From Micractinium sp. NFX-FRZ (lineage: Eukaryota > Chlorophyta > Trebouxiophyceae > Chlorellales > Chlorellaceae), in the NCBI GenBank assembly GCA_029339195.1, contig JAPTJF010000030.1:124001-188000 (forward strand): a stretch of 64,000 bases of DNA, given 5' to 3'. Under the pieces are notes generated by a model. It was not told the DNA's origin and ran no database searches. It saw nothing but the letters and a program-made list of their open reading frames with translations. Positions 22,101 to 35,000 of the stretch are shown in pieces (the stretch's first letter is position 1; each line of letters opens with the position of its first letter). The translations under genes and the position numbers were made by a program.

Positions 22101-25100
22101 GAGAGGCGCTGGGTTGCTGAGGTGGGATGTAGGTGGGGTGCTGAGGTGGGCGGGCGTGTGGGCTTCAGGTGGCTGGCGTCACTGTGGGTGGTGTGGGAGG
22201 TGGGCTAGGGGCGGCGATCTGGGCAGCGTCAATGCTGCCAAACGACTCAACCTTGAAGCTTGAGCTGCCTGCTAGTGCGCATGGTGTGTGGTGCTGCCTG
22301 GCGGCGGTGGTGCCGGCAAGGGAACAGCATGTCCTGCCGAACAACACCACAAAGGCTGCCTGGTGCCGCAGATGCCTGCCCTGAGGGCACAGCGTGCTCA
22401 CCTGGGTCCTCACTAGGCAGCACATGTGCCTGAGCTTGTGGCTCGTGCCTCACACTGGCCCCACCCATGTCCCCCATGCGTGCGCCGCTGTGGCAGGCTG
22501 CCGATGCCGCTGTGAAAGCGAAGCAGCGGGAGGAGGACGAGCGGCGGGCGGCGGAGCAGCGGAATGCCGCCATTAAGGAGCTGCTGGCGGGTGCGGAAGG
22601 ATGAGCGTTCTTGTTGTTGTATTGCCATGTTTTATTGCCGGCAGGGGGGGAAACCTCCGCCTGCCTGCCTGCTGGCCTGGAGCGTGCAGGGCGAGAGGCC
22701 AGGGCTGAATGTGGAGTTGGCCCAGGAGGCGATGCAACGCCATCAAACGCTTCGCTTTAGCCCCACCTTTGCTGCTGCCCCTGCGGAAGAGGGCCGTCGG
22801 AACAAACTGCACGGCGTGGAAGGCTGGCTGAGGAAGACGATTCTCAAGTTGATATGCCTTCACTGCACGTGTTTCGTGTCGTCCTCCTGCTGCAGGAGAG
22901 TCGGACGGAGCTGATCACAGGATGTCGCAGGTGGAGGCGCATGTGCACCAAAATCTAGCATGCATTACCGTTGTTAAAAGTGCGGATTGAATCCCACCTG
23001 CAGAGGAGGAGCGTGAGGCCGAGAAGAAGGCGCGGGAGGCTGCACGGGAGGCTGAGAAGCGCAAGGCCAAGAAGGAGCGGCAGAAGGCCAAAAAGAAAGC
23101 GCCGGCGGCGGCGAACATGGGTGCGTGCTTGTGCTTGTATTACCAAGGAATAACGTGTGTTTCATGGGGGCAGGGCAGGGCAGGGCAGAATGCAGGCTCC
23201 ATGCAGCAGCGCTTGCCCTGGCTGTGGCACAGGAGAGCTGGCCAGAAGCTGTCTCAAACCATGCGTTGCACCCCCGCCCTACCTGGCGCCAGGTGCCCTG
23301 CGCTCACCGCTGCCCCCCCGTGCACTCATCCTGCCCTGTCCGCCTGCCCCTGCAGACACCTCGGCAGCGGCGGGTGAGGCGGGAGCCTCAACCTCTGCTG
23401 CAACGCCAGCAGCAGCAGTTACGCCTCGCAGCTCTCTTGATGAACCGGGTCCCTCCAGTTCAGCAGCACCGGCAGCAGCAGCAGCAGCGGGAGCAGCCAA
23501 CGTGTATGCGGCGCTGCTGGAAACCGAGGCACAGCAGGCGCAGCAGCAGGCCACCAGCAAGCCCGCTCAGCCGCTCTCCAAGAAGCAGCAGAAGAAGCTG
23601 CGGCAGCAGCAGCAGGAGCAGCAGCAGCAGCCGGCGGGCGCAGCGGCCGTGGCGAGCGCGCCCCCCAGCCGTGCAGCAACCGAGGATGGCGCTGGCAGTA
23701 GCACAGCCGGCAGCAGTGCAGCCGTTTCCCGTGCGGTCAGCCCACTCGTGCCCGAGTCGTTGGCTGCGGCCGCGCCTGCAGCCGCTGCGCCCGCCGCCGC
23801 CCCCGCTGCAAGCAGTGCTGCGCCGACTGCCGCGCCGCCAGCCCGTGCCCCCTCTCCCACCACCTCTGCGCCGGCCACGCCTGCAGCAGCAGCAGGAGCA
23901 GGAGCCGTGTCGTCGTCTTCCTCTAGCGCAGCGACGGCAGCGGCAGCCAATGCACCGACCCGTCTTGTGGTGCAACGGCAGCAGACCCTGAAAATGACCA
24001 TTGGGCCCAATGCTCCTGCCAAGCAGGTGTGGCTGCTGGCTACCGCAAGGGTGGGGTGCGAGGGGGTAGAGAGGGTGCCTGTGGGGCCGCTGGCCTGCTG
24101 CGTGCCGCGCACGCTGTGGTCGCGATTCACCATGCATGCACGCCGGTTAAAGTCAGCTGGGTGCTGCGCCTCCTCCAGTGTGCCACTTGCTTTTCCAGCC
24201 GCTGCCCCTCTGTGCGTGTACTTCTCCCTTTCTCTCCCTTTCTGTCCGTACATATCAACGACCTTTTTCCAAACTCAGTCCCCACTTTCATATAATCAAT
24301 TAATTCATAAAATCAATCACCTGCAGGTGATTGCGATCCAGCAGGCGGCGCAGGCCAACCGAGAGTTGAGCCAGCTGGGCGGCGTGGTGACGCAGGGGGT
24401 GACGTGGCTGTCGCGCTACGCCGACAACCCCACAAACCCTTCAAAGGAGGAGGTAGAGCAGGTGCGAGGGAGGGAATGCTCTGTTGTGCAGTGCTGTCAT
24501 GCATGCACCAACGTGTTTCCATGGGATGGTGACGGGGCTGCTGGAGGAGGACGAGGCACTGCCGAGGGAGGTGAAGGGGCACCCCCCCTGCGCTCCTGTG
24601 ACATCTCGCCCACGCCACTCCCGTCCCGCTGCTCCCATATCTTTAAACCCTACAAACCCTAACTGGCTCGCACTGCAGGTGAGGGAGCTGTCGAGGCAGA
24701 ACAAGGCTTTGCTGAAGGAGCTGAGGGACACAGCTCTGCGTGGCGGGCCGCCACCCAGTGCTGCCAACGCCGCCGCCAGTGAGGGACCCTCCAGCCGTCC
24801 CAACTCAGCTGGCTCGAACTCACAGTTCAGCCCTGTAGCGGCAGCAGCAGCACCCGCTTCTGCAGCAGCAGGAGTCGGAGCAGCAGCAGCAGCAGCAGCA
24901 GCAATGGTGGCGGCGGCAGCAGCGGCCGCGGTGCCAATGGCGCCGCCGCCGGGCATGCCTGCGCTAGGGGCGGGGCGCGGGCGGGGGCGGGGGTACAATC
25001 CGTTGGCGGCGGCGCCGCCGGGCATGGGCGGCGCCCGCCCGGCGTACAACCCGCTCGCAGGGGTGCCGCCCCAAGCGGCCCCCCTCATGCCTCAGCAGTT

Positions 25101-26894
25101 CATCCCTGGCTACAGCCCGCCTGGGGCGCCACGCCCGCCCGCTGCGGGCCGCGGCCCTGGTGCCATGCCAGCGATGCCACTGCCCGGTGGGCGGGGGCGC
25201 GGCGTGGCTGCCGGCCGCGGCGGCTACCGCCCGCCGGGCATGGCCTACACACCCCCCGGGTTTGGCCCTCCGGCAGCGGCGGCGGCAGCGCCGGGGCCCC
25301 CTCCGCCCTACGGCACCCCTCAGTACCACGCTTGGCTGCGACAGCAGCAGGCGGCCTCTGCGGCCGTCGCAGCGCACCGCACCGCTCATCTGCCGCCGCC
25401 CGTGCCGCCAGCTGGCGCTGCCTCCTCCGTCAAGTGGGAGGCCCCTGCCATGCCGCAATCCTACGAGCAGGTGTGTGTGCGAAGCCCATGCCGTTGTTTT
25501 TCGTTGTGGGGGTGCACATGCCTGCTGCCCTCTGTTGCTGCGGGTGTGCTCGTGCGTCTTGGGGTGCGACCAAGCTGGCAGGCATTGCCTGCCCCCTGCC
25601 TGCCCACCGCTGGCCGCATTGCGCCCCCCTGCCCCTCCTGCCTCCGCCCCCCCACCCTCCCTGCCTGCCTCGCCTCTCATCCCCCGCCCCTGCACCCCAC
25701 CTGCCTGCCCACCACCAGCCCCCTGCCTTCTGCAACCTGCCCTCTGCACCCTGCCTTCTGCCGTCTGCCCCATGGCAGTCAGAGAGCAGCATGAGCGTCA
25801 GCGCCAGCTCCCTGCCTGACCGGCCCTCTACTCTGTGCCCCCTCGCCTCCCCCACCGCAGTCGGAGAGCGGCATGAGCGCCAGCGCCAGCGCCAGCTCCC
25901 TGGGCGGTGCGGGTGCTGCCGGCGAGGAGGAGGAGGACGAGAACGAGTGCATCATCTGCATGTCTGCTGACAGGAACGCATGTGAGCTCCCAAGGGGGGT
26001 GCCTTTGCTTGGGGGCTGGCGGCTGGCATGATGTAATGGGGGCTGCTGGTGGGTGGGGAGGGGAACAAGAGCGAGTGCATCATCCTCCTGGCTGCCAACA
26101 GGAATGCATGTGAGCTCCCCTCATCTCCATGGCAGTGTGTGCAGTGGTTGCTGGGGGGCTGGGGGCCTGGCATGACGTAACTGGGGCTGCTGGTGGGAGG
26201 AGGGCAAGCACAAGTGCATTCGCAGTGTGCACGCCCTGCCGTGTGCCTCCAACTGAAACATGCAACCCTCCCTGCCCCCCGCAGTGTGCATGCCGTGCGG
26301 GCACCGCAACATGTGCAGCAGCTGTGCAGAGGAGTACCTGGTCGCAAAGTGAGCGTCCTTACAGTGCTGTGCTTGCAGCGCTGTGCCTGCAGTGCTGTGC
26401 TTGCAGTGCTGTGCTGGCAGTGGTGTGTGTTGCATGCGTGCGCGGCGGGTGGGCGGGTGAGCAGGGCCTCAGAAGCGATAGCGGGCAACTTGTGGTAGGC
26501 AGCAGGGGTGCGGAGGGACGTGATGCTGTGCTGGGGGGAGTACAAGTGCAGGTGCTGCGAGCGGCACCCCGCACACTTCACGTACCGCCCAGCCTGCACA
26601 TGCGACAGCTGGCCAGCCGCGCATATGCAGCTGTCCCATCGCCCACCGCCCCCGCCCGCCTTGTGTCTTGCCCCTGTCGCACCACCTCATACACACAGCC
26701 GCGGCGCCCCGTCCCCACGCCGCCGCCCCTGCTCCCAATCTACAACTTAACCCCACACACTAACCCTACCTACTGCCCCCTTCGCCCCGCCGCCCTCCCC
26801 GCGCAGGCACACCGAGTGCCCGGTGTGCCGCACCAAGCTTGTGGCCCTGTACTTGATGGACCAAAACAAGATGCTGCCCGTGGCGGGAGCTTAG
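19167..26894 (+). CDS. Large RING-finger protein with acidic repeats
   Basis: Predicted 1240-aa protein in 14 exons: 19167-19176, 19306-19740, 19995-20378, 20720-21004, 21274-21681, 21947-22065, 22497-22590, 23004-23120, 23356-24026, 24327-24461, 24679-25470, 25861-25981, 26285-26348 and 26807-26894. The first exon codes for only ten bases (MEL plus one base). Residues 1-507 are Ala/Pro/Lys-rich and carry repeated acidic-proline motifs such as SDDDPPPLL and GDDPPPALVADSD. Residues about 508-617 form a charged Lys/Glu/Ala helix (coiled-coil-like). A Gly/Arg/Pro-rich region follows. The C-terminal RING (about 1178-1225) shows ECIICM, MPCGH, CSSC and CPVCR, the C3HC4 pattern. The likely role is an E3 ubiquitin ligase with an unknown substrate. 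Exon 12 is echoed on both sides (about 25775-25805 and 26065-26120). The exon 6 acceptor may instead be 21956, nine bases later, with the frame unchanged. Confidence 0.8.
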
Positions 26895-27772
26895 GAGGGA
26901 GGAGGGTGAGGTGGCAGGCGCCGGCGCTGGCCCGGCCTGCCACCCCTGCTGGCCCCTGCCACTCACACACTCCTCGGCACCCAGGCGCAGCTGGTTGGAA
27001 GCTGGTTGCTGCCCTGCTGGAGTGCTGCCTGCTGGGCCGGTGCTGCAGGTATGCACATCCCTGGGCCTCCTCCCTGCCTTCCCACCCTGCCCGCCGCCCA
27101 CATGTTCAGGCCACCTTGGGCGGCGCTGCCTCCCGTCCCCGGGCGCCCCCTGCTGAAGCCGCCGCCACCACCCTGCCCCTGCCACCCGATTTGTGCTACG
27201 TGCTACACCCCCTGCCACGCTCCTCACGCCTTTCTTTCATTCACTGCCATGCCCCCCGCATGCTGCTGGCATGCACGCAGCCATGCTGTGGCTCCCCACA
27301 CTTGCCTTCTGTGTGAACATTCATGTGACAGTACAGTTCCCCCGCCAGCCAGCCAAGTTCCAAGCACAGCGAATCGAGCGCCAGCTGGCGCCTGCCAGAC
27401 TGGAACACGGCGCGTCTGGTGCTGTCAATCAGCAACAGCACTTGTGGGGCAGGATAGTAGGAGCACAGGTACGTGTAGGGGGGGGGCGGGCAGGTAAAAA
27501 AGAAGACGAAGGAGCAGACGGAAAGCGCCCAAAGACAGAGACTAGGACCAGCACGGCTGGCCAGCGACACTCGGAGGAGCAGACGAGCGGCAGCTTGCGG
27601 CAGCCTGCCAGCCTGCCAGCTGGCATCAGGCTTGGTTGGGCCGCGCCCGGCGCACGCCCCTGGAAGATGCCTGCCAGTTGCCGCAGTGTGCCTTGCAGGG
27701 CGGCTGCCAGCATGGCAACCTTGCATGGGGCCATGCCAGCGTGTTCCCAGCAGGCGCCACGTCAGCGCGCGC
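26895..27772. other. Convergent intergenic region, no gene seen
   Basis: The region lies between the RING gene stop (plus) and the stop of the first SOUL gene (minus). It contains open frames on both strands, but none shows a recognisable domain or natural composition. It is expected to hold both 3' untranslated regions. Confidence 0.5.
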
Positions 27773-30700
27773 CTAGAAGATGCCAGCATTGGCCATCGCG
27801 TGCCTGGAGGGCGCCAGCGTGGCGTTCTTGAAGTTGCCGCGCAGCCACACCTCGCTGCAGCAGCAGGGTGGGTGGGCGGGCGGCGTTGGCGCAGGGGGGC
27901 CAACCATGGGGGGCTGAACCAGAAGAGGTGTGGATGCAGACACGTGAAATGCAGGGGGGGGAGGCGAAAAGGCACGTGCAGGCCGACTGCTCGTTACTAG
28001 TGTGCCACCAAGCTGGCAGTGTGCCAAGCACAGTCACATATCATTGCACAACATGCCAGATGGGCCTGCCACTCCTAGGCGGGGGCTGGCCTGCAAACCC
28101 TAAGCCTGGCTGGCCTGGCCAGGGGCACGCCCCCACCCCGCGTGCGTGCCTGTAGTGATAGCGGTGGCGGCGGGGCTGGTGCTTGGTTGGGTTGTCGTAG
28201 GAAGCCACCATCACCTCGCCGGTCTGCAGGGTGCCACGCAAGCACAACCAATCAATCAATCAATTTCAGTCTCAATTTCAAAATTGATATAGTCATTCGT
28301 TCACAATGCTGGCATAGTAAAGCTACACCTCGCTGGTTGGCAGCATGCCACGCAGGCACCATTGTTGGGCATGGTACAGCCACAGTTGAGAGCAGGTGCG
28401 ATCTTGTGCGAGCCACGTCACACCCGCCACGTCATCACCACGCCACCATCCATGGCATGTGATCCATCAAGTCCATGTCGCACACTGAGCTGAGCAGAGA
28501 CACGCAGTGCTGCGGGCGCAGCCTGCCACGTCAGACTGCCTTGCCCCAGCAGCCCTGAAGTAGAGGATGGCACCTGCCGGTCGCCCTTCCTGCTCTTGCC
28601 AACCACACCCAGCAGGCTTAGCAGGGCACTCCGCCAGATGGCTGGCATCACGGCACGCCACATCACCGCCCCGCCACGTCAGCGCCGCCAGCTCACCTCC
28701 ACGTCATCGTGGCCTGCTTCGGCCAGGGCATCCATCAGCGCGCGCGACTCCTCAATCACCCGCCACTCGCGGGGGTGGTGCTGCAAGGGTTGGCCGGTCG
28801 GGATCAGGCAGTGGGCCGATCTGAACTACTCATGAGGGAAGTGTACATGAGAGAAGCGCAGGAGGTGTGCCCCAACCGCCGCTCACGTAAGCAGCGGTAC
28901 TAGGGGGGAAAAGAATGAGAAGCGGCACCCGCCACCTCACACATGTTTAAAGAGCGCAACAGCTGTTGCAGTAGCCACAGTCGCAAGCGGGCGCGCCCGG
29001 CGGGCCCTTCGATGGGCTTGCCTGGAAGCCCCGCGTGGCCAGCGCAGCCTTGGGGTTGCAGTATAGAAACACGGCGGTGTTGTTGGGCTGGGGCGGGTTG
29101 TCCTGCAGCGGCAGGAAGGAGAGGCAGGAGGAGGCGTGAAGGGGCAGCCTGGTGTGACCGGGGAAAGGCGGGCGGGCGGGCGGGCGGGCGGGTAGGTGCA
29201 GCAGCAGCGTGCTAGCAGGAGGAGGTGCCTTGCAAATCCCCTCAAGTGCTGGTGAAACTTGTGGGGCAGGGGCAGGGCAGATGGTCATAAGTGTGCCCCC
29301 CACACCCATCTCCCACCCCCCACCCCCCAACACCACACTCCACTACACCACACACCAGCACTCCACCGCCGCTGCGACTCAAGCCTGCACAATGCACGCA
29401 GCCAGCGACTTGCCTGGTAGTTGTAGGGCAGGAACATGGCCACTGTGTAGTTGCGCACCTCGTGCATGTGGGGGTGCAGCTCCGTCCTGGGAGGGCAGCG
29501 GGCACAGTAGGCAGGCAGGGCAGCACAGCAGGGCGTGGGCAGGATGGGGCGCGGGCGGGCACTGGGGGGGAAGGAGGGGGGCGGGGTCTTGCGGGTGTGT
29601 GGCCCTTGCCAGGTCAGCAGGCACGCGCGCTGAGCGCGCTGGGGCTACGTTGGTGACGATGATGAGTGCATGGTGTCAGGGAGGATGACGGCAGTCGCAT
29701 GACATCAATTTTAGTGCATCGTGAGAGACACCCCCTATCTCGTCAAATTGTATCTCATCAAAGAACAGCAGAGCACCACACTGCAAACAACAACCACACA
29801 AGCACCACCCACTTGTAGTGCACCGTGAGCGGCACCGCCTCCTTCATGCGCAGGCTCTCGTTGTTGTCGCCCCAAAAGTAGTCGTTCAACAGCTGCAGGA
29901 AACGTTGCGTTGGGCACAAATTCATACAAGTGCTTTGAAAACGGGCGTGGCCAGCTTCACTGCCAGCGCTGCCCCATGGCTCACAACCAAGAGAACAAAC
30001 TAGAAACACCTAACCACACTGGCCTGTAAGGTGCGCCAGCGCCTCACCGGGACGGCCACTCAACTACCAGCTCATACTTTGTGGCGGCATTGTACCGCGC
30101 CAAACATTTGAACTCAAGTGAACTGGTCTTGTACCTCACTGCCCCACCAGGACGGCCATCATTTCAATGCCAGCCTTGCCCCACAGTGGCATTTCACCCA
30201 CCCAGTTACAAGTCAAATTGCATTGCAGCTGAAATACCTCGCTGCCTGCAGCTGAAGCACCTCACTGCCTGCAGCTGAAGCACCTCTCTGCCTGCAGCTG
30301 AAGCACCTCACTGCCTTACCGGGATGGCCATCTTGACTGCCAGCTCGTACTTCATGGCAGACACGTTGGTGGCAACCCAGGTGGCTGCAGATGGGTAGTG
30401 AAGAGTTCTGGTGGTGTGCAGAACGGCACAGGGGTGGTGCCTTGAGATGGATGGAAAGGACACCTTTGTGTGCACGCAGGGGTGCAGGCGGGGTGTTGGC
30501 ACCTGATTTGACAGTGCAGCGGTGGGGAGGGAGAGTGACAGGCGGGGCCTAAGGAGGTGGCCCAGTGCATTGCAGGGTCAGAAGGGCAGGGAAGTGCAGC
30601 GAGCAAAGGCGGCATGGGCCTTGGGCAGGCATTGGAAGGATGCTGACAGGTCAGGGGCGGGGCGTACAGCCCCTTCCAGCCACGGCGAGCATCGGCTTGG

Positions 30701-31483
30701 TGGCTGGATCATGCCAGGGCCCGCCACACAGCTTGCTCCGAGTGCGACACATGCAGTGCAGGATGATGCAGGCAGCCAGCAGCGCTGGCTCAGGCAGGCC
30801 TGCACCGACATCCAGTGAAGTCAGGCCCCCAGGCTCACCCTCCTTGTACTCTCGGATCTGAAAGTCGTACTCTTTCTGCAGACAAGGGTGGCACAACAGG
30901 TGTAAACACACACATGCAAGCCTTTGTCGGTGGGTGAGCAAGGCCTGCCAGGCAGGAGCCCTCCCAGAGAGGCACATGCCGGTGGGCGGCCGCAGCTTTA
31001 CACGCCAGCTGAGGTGCCTGCGTGCCGCTTGAACCCTGCGTGCTGGCGCAGGCAGGCCTCGGGCCTCCCACCTGCCACCTAGCGAACTCAGGGCAGTCGA
31101 GGTTGCCGCAGAAGCCTGCACAGGGAGGGAGGGAGGCAGCAGGAGCCAGGGGGTGCGGGCCCATGGCGGGCTGACGGGGCGGGGGGGCGGGGAGGTGAGC
31201 GGGCACAGGGGGAATCGAGCATGCAGGGCAAGGAAGCATGTGCGCTGCCCCTCCCAAGTGTTTGGAGATCATAGCCTTTCTATCTCAGCTCAGGAATCGT
31301 TTAGACTGCCAGGGCAGCCGCACCTGGCTTCTTCCATTCGTCGCCGCCGCTGCCGCCGCCGCCGCTGCCGCCGCCACCACCCGGCAGCCCCCAAACAGAG
31401 ACGTAAGTGGCGGCCGCCAGGACTGCTGCGCACAGCACCATGGCGCACGCCCGCGCCGGGGAGGTGGCGTGGCCGCCTGCCAT
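27773..31483 (-). CDS. SOUL heme-binding-domain protein, membrane-anchored (copy A)
   Basis: Predicted 259-aa protein in ten exons: 31483-31324, 31115-31072, 30875-30839, 30384-30320, 29892-29813, 29486-29414, 29102-29022, 28780-28697, 28223-28150 and 27854-27773. A short N-terminus is followed by one hydrophobic segment (MVLCAAVLAAATYVSVWGL), a Gly-rich linker, and then a SOUL domain: EYDFQIREYKEG, ATNVSAMKYELAVKMAIP, NYTVAMFLPYNYQ, DNPPQPNNTAVFLY and HPREWRVIEESRALMDAL. SOUL proteins bind heme or tetrapyrroles; relatives occur in algal eyespots and plastids. The hydrophobic start suggests a membrane anchor or signal. Three introns use GC donors, after exons 6, 7 and 9 (GCAAGT, GCAAGC, GCACGC). 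The neighbouring gene upstream is its tandem paralogue. Confidence 0.88.
28413..28706. promoter_or_regulatory. Cluster of CCACGTCA motifs
   Basis: CCACGTCA (TGACGTGG on the other strand, a bZIP-type ACGT-core sequence) occurs five times here: 28413, 28427, 28526, 28674 and 28699. The last copy lies inside coding exon 8 of SOUL copy A; the others are intronic. Whether they act as binding sites is unknown; they may only reflect sequence duplication. Confidence 0.35.
30223..30316. repeat. 23-24-bp tandem repeat next to exon 4 donor of SOUL copy A
   Basis: About three and a half units of CAGCTGAAGCACCTCACTGCCTG lie directly downstream, in transcript sense, of the exon 4 donor. Confidence 0.85.
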
Positions 31484-32054
31484 GCTTCCGGAAGGGGGTT
31501 TGGGTGAAGCGGGAGTAGGGTCCAGGGAGGGCTGGTGGTGAAAGAGGTGTTAGCTGCACCAGTCGCCTTGGACTGATGTATGCAGGGCAGTAGCATTACC
31601 CGGAGGCAGAGCGGCTGTCAATCAACACAGGCATGGACGCTAGCTCCTGTTCTTTCCTCCTCACGGGTAGTTCCCTCGCAGGCATCTCTTGAAGCATGCT
31701 CCGATCAACAGCAGGCAGGTGAAGAGCCAGCCAGCCAGCTGTGCTTAGCCAGGCAGGACGCAAGCCAGGAAGATCAAGGCAGCAGCTCTGGAACGCAAGA
31801 CATGGAGCTTGGAAGAGCAGAAGGGCACCATAAGACAACACAGCTGCAGCTGCCCTCCCACTGTTCGGTGCCCACAGGCGCCAGCATGTGACAATCAGCT
31901 GGCATGCAGCGGGCAGCGGCAGGTGGCTTCAAAATGTACATATCAGTGCGCGGCTCAACGGCGCCCGCATGTCACTGGCCAATGCCAGGCAGTGGCGTCA
32001 GCGATTCAGCAGGTGGCGTCAGCACACGCCAGCTGGTTCATTCATGACGGATGC
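31484..32054. promoter_or_regulatory. Intergenic region between tandem SOUL genes
   Basis: This 570-bp stretch separates the stop of SOUL copy B from the start of SOUL copy A, both on the minus strand. It must contain the promoter of copy A and the 3' end of copy B. No gene was recognised. Confidence 0.5.
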
Positions 32055-35000
32055 TTAAGCGACGGCGGCGCCAGTGGCATTCGTGAAGTTGCCCTGCAGC
32101 CACACCTCGCTGCAGGCGCAGGATAGGGAAGCGGGAAGAGCGGGTGGGTTTGCATGCATGTATGTTGGACGGGCGTGCCGCGCCATGCGAGCGCTCGGCC
32201 ACACTTGGCTTCAGAAGCAGAACGAAGGCCGACGGACAGGCGGGGAAAGTCAGCAGCGCGGGGAGAGGTACACGCGTGGTTGCAAGGGAGGCAGGCCACA
32301 CACACAAGCTGGCTTACTCCGTGTTCTCACCAACCAAGCGTGACGTTGCTTCATTACAGGCAGCCTATTCTTTCTCAGGCACACAGGCGGGCAGCTGACA
32401 CGCATTCGAGCCAACTGCCCACCGCCACCTGCCTGCCGGTCTGCCTGCACGTACCTGTACTTGTAGCGGCGGTGGTGGCGGTGGTGCTTCATTGGGTGCT
32501 CATAAGAGGCAACCATCACCATGCCAGCCTGTGCGGGTAGGGGATAGAGAGGGAGGACAGTGGTGCTGGGTGAGGTGGTAGGGTGGAAGGTGATCTTCAC
32601 AAAAGGCCACCGTCGCCGTGCCCGCCTGCAGCGTGGTGGTTATAGAGGTACAGCTCCGGATGATGCAATGGATGTAGCGGGTACAGCTGTGGATGATGCA
32701 ATGTAGCGCACAACGTTCCACCTGTCACAGTGTCACCTCAAGACTTTGTCACAGCTGAGGGTCACACCCCGCCACCTGTCACCTCCACCCTCATGGCCGG
32801 CAGATGACACGTCACAAACCCCACCCCCACACCCGCACCCCACACCCGCCATGTCAGCGCCGCCAGCCCACCTCCACGTCATCGTGGCCAGCGTGGCAGA
32901 GGGCATCCATCAGTGCACGCGACTCCTCAATCACCCGCCACTCGCGGGGGTGGTGCTGCAAAAGCACGCAAGCATGTCAAGGTAGGGGCACACGGCATTG
33001 TGTTTGACCGAGTACACCACACACACACGGCGGTAAACAGGGAGTCCGGCCGGGGAAGCAGGCGGCGAGGGAAGTCCCTGTCAAACAGATCTCAGAACGG
33101 TGCGCCGCTCAATCACAGCAGCGGCAGCGGCGGCAGCAGCAGCAGGCCGGCCGGCCGGCAGGCGGGCAGGTGGGCCAGCGCGGCAGGCATGCAGGCATGC
33201 GGGCGGGCGAGCAGGCATGCAGGCAGGCAGGCGGGCGGGCGGGCAGGCGGGCAGGCAGGCGGGCGGGGGGCAGGCGGGCAGGCAGGCGGCCGGGCGGGCC
33301 GGCGGCCGGGCGTCACCTCGAAGCCGCGCACCCCCAGCGTTGCCTTGGGCGGGCTTTTGTACAGCCACAGCGCGGTGTTGTTGGGCTGGGGCGGGTTGTC
33401 CTGCGGCAGCACGGCAAGGCAGCGGGGGTGCAGACGCGTGTCACAACGGGTGCAAAGGGTTGCAGTACAGCAGCTGCGCAGTGTCCTCGGGCGGGGGCGG
33501 GGGCGTAGGGCTTGGGCGGGCTTGTACTTTGCTAGGAGGAAGGGGGGGGGGGCGGTGTCCTTAGTGGCCAGCAAAGGTCAGCTAAGCGATAGGTCAGCTA
33601 AGCCCACTGAGAGCGTGTCTGTTTGTTGCACGTGCACGTACAGCTGGTGGCAGGCATGGGCGGCACATAGCGTGTCTCTATTGTGTCGACTGGTGGCCAT
33701 AGCATAGGCACTGCTGGGGTGATTCTTCACCGACAGTGTACCTAAAACCCTAAAACACTCCATGCCCAGCATGACTGGGCAGGCGCCTTGTGACGGCCAC
33801 AGCGCGGCCTTGCACATCCCATATGTCCCAACACATGGGCACATCTCAAGCAGAGCTATGCACACATACTTCATGCGACTTGCCTGGTAGTTGTAGGGCA
33901 GGAACATGGCCACTGTGTAGTTGCGGATCTCATGCATGTGGGGGTGCAGGTCCGTCCTGCAACAGTGGCAGCTAACAAGTGCGATATGGGGCCTCAGCTG
34001 GCGCGGGCAACTGCGCGGGGTGTGTGCGTGCATGCAGCCGCGTGCGGCAGGGGGGCGGGCGCGCACCTGTTCTGCATGCCAGCCCTTGCACGGAACCCCA
34101 ATCTCTCAAACGACCTCCTGCCAAGAGGGGGGCCACAACAAACAGGGGCACCGCCTCTTTTTCATGCGCTGCTCATTTGGAACCTTCCGTGCCGAAAACA
34201 AACAAAAAAGGACAACAATCATGATGAAGCACTCGCCTGAACTCCACAAACAGCGGCACCGTCTCCTTCATGCGCACGCTCTCGTTGTTCGCCCCGTAAA
34301 AGTAGTCGGTCAGCAGCTGCAAGAAGCATGAGTACGAATGAAACAAGGACAGTGGAATGGGTTGCGTAAAAGTAGTCTGTCCGAAGTTTGAGTGAAACAA
34401 GGACAGCCACAGTGGGTTGATGCTAGTTGCACTAGCGGCAGCGAGAGCCTGTGGCTCCCTTGTTCGGGGCCAGAGACGGAGTCCATCCCCACTTGCCCGC
34501 TGCATCAACAAGTTGCTGTTGTAGATTGGGGCAGCAGTGGTGCAGCGCCCTCACCGGCATGGCCATCTTCACCCCCAGATCGTAATTCAGGGCAGTCACG
34601 TTGGTGGCAACCCACATGCCTGCACACATGGGGTGTTGGTGGGGTTGAATTCAATACAAGTTGTCATGATGCGGGGGGAGTGTGTGAGACACCATTCACC
34701 AAGTGATTCGTTACTGGCTGTTGGCAGTCAGGCAGCTGCAGCGAAGGTGGACACCTGGGGTGATGCCACTGGGTTGGCATGGCGCAGGGTTAGCATGCAG
34801 GAGTGCAGAGTGTCGGGCACTGAGGCGGGCGCGAACAGCAGGGGCAAGGGCTTGGCGGTGTGGCAGTGCACAAACGGAGCAGCGCCGGGCAGGCGCGAGG
34901 TAGGTAGTACGAAGTGGAGGCCAGGCATGGGCACAAAGCAGGGCAGTTGGGGTGGCAGCAACTTTTGTGTTTGCCCAGGCAGGGGTGTGAACTCAGGCAG

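Noticed and set aside
25430..25855. Minus-strand frame opposite the RING gene
   Set aside because: It is a shadow of the plus-strand exon and of Pro-rich intron sequence.
26129..27316. A 395-codon plus-strand frame
   Set aside because: It is mostly intron and 3' flank of the RING gene, reads the RING exons out of frame, and shows no domain.
27241..27975. A 244-codon minus-strand frame between the RING and SOUL genes
   Set aside because: Composition is biased (His, Pro, Arg, Trp) and the frame conflicts with the last SOUL exon. No family was recognisable.
28418..28661. Short frames in the SOUL intron around the CCACGTCA cluster
   Set aside because: They overlap on both strands, have no domain, and fall in a region that must be intron to keep the SOUL frame.
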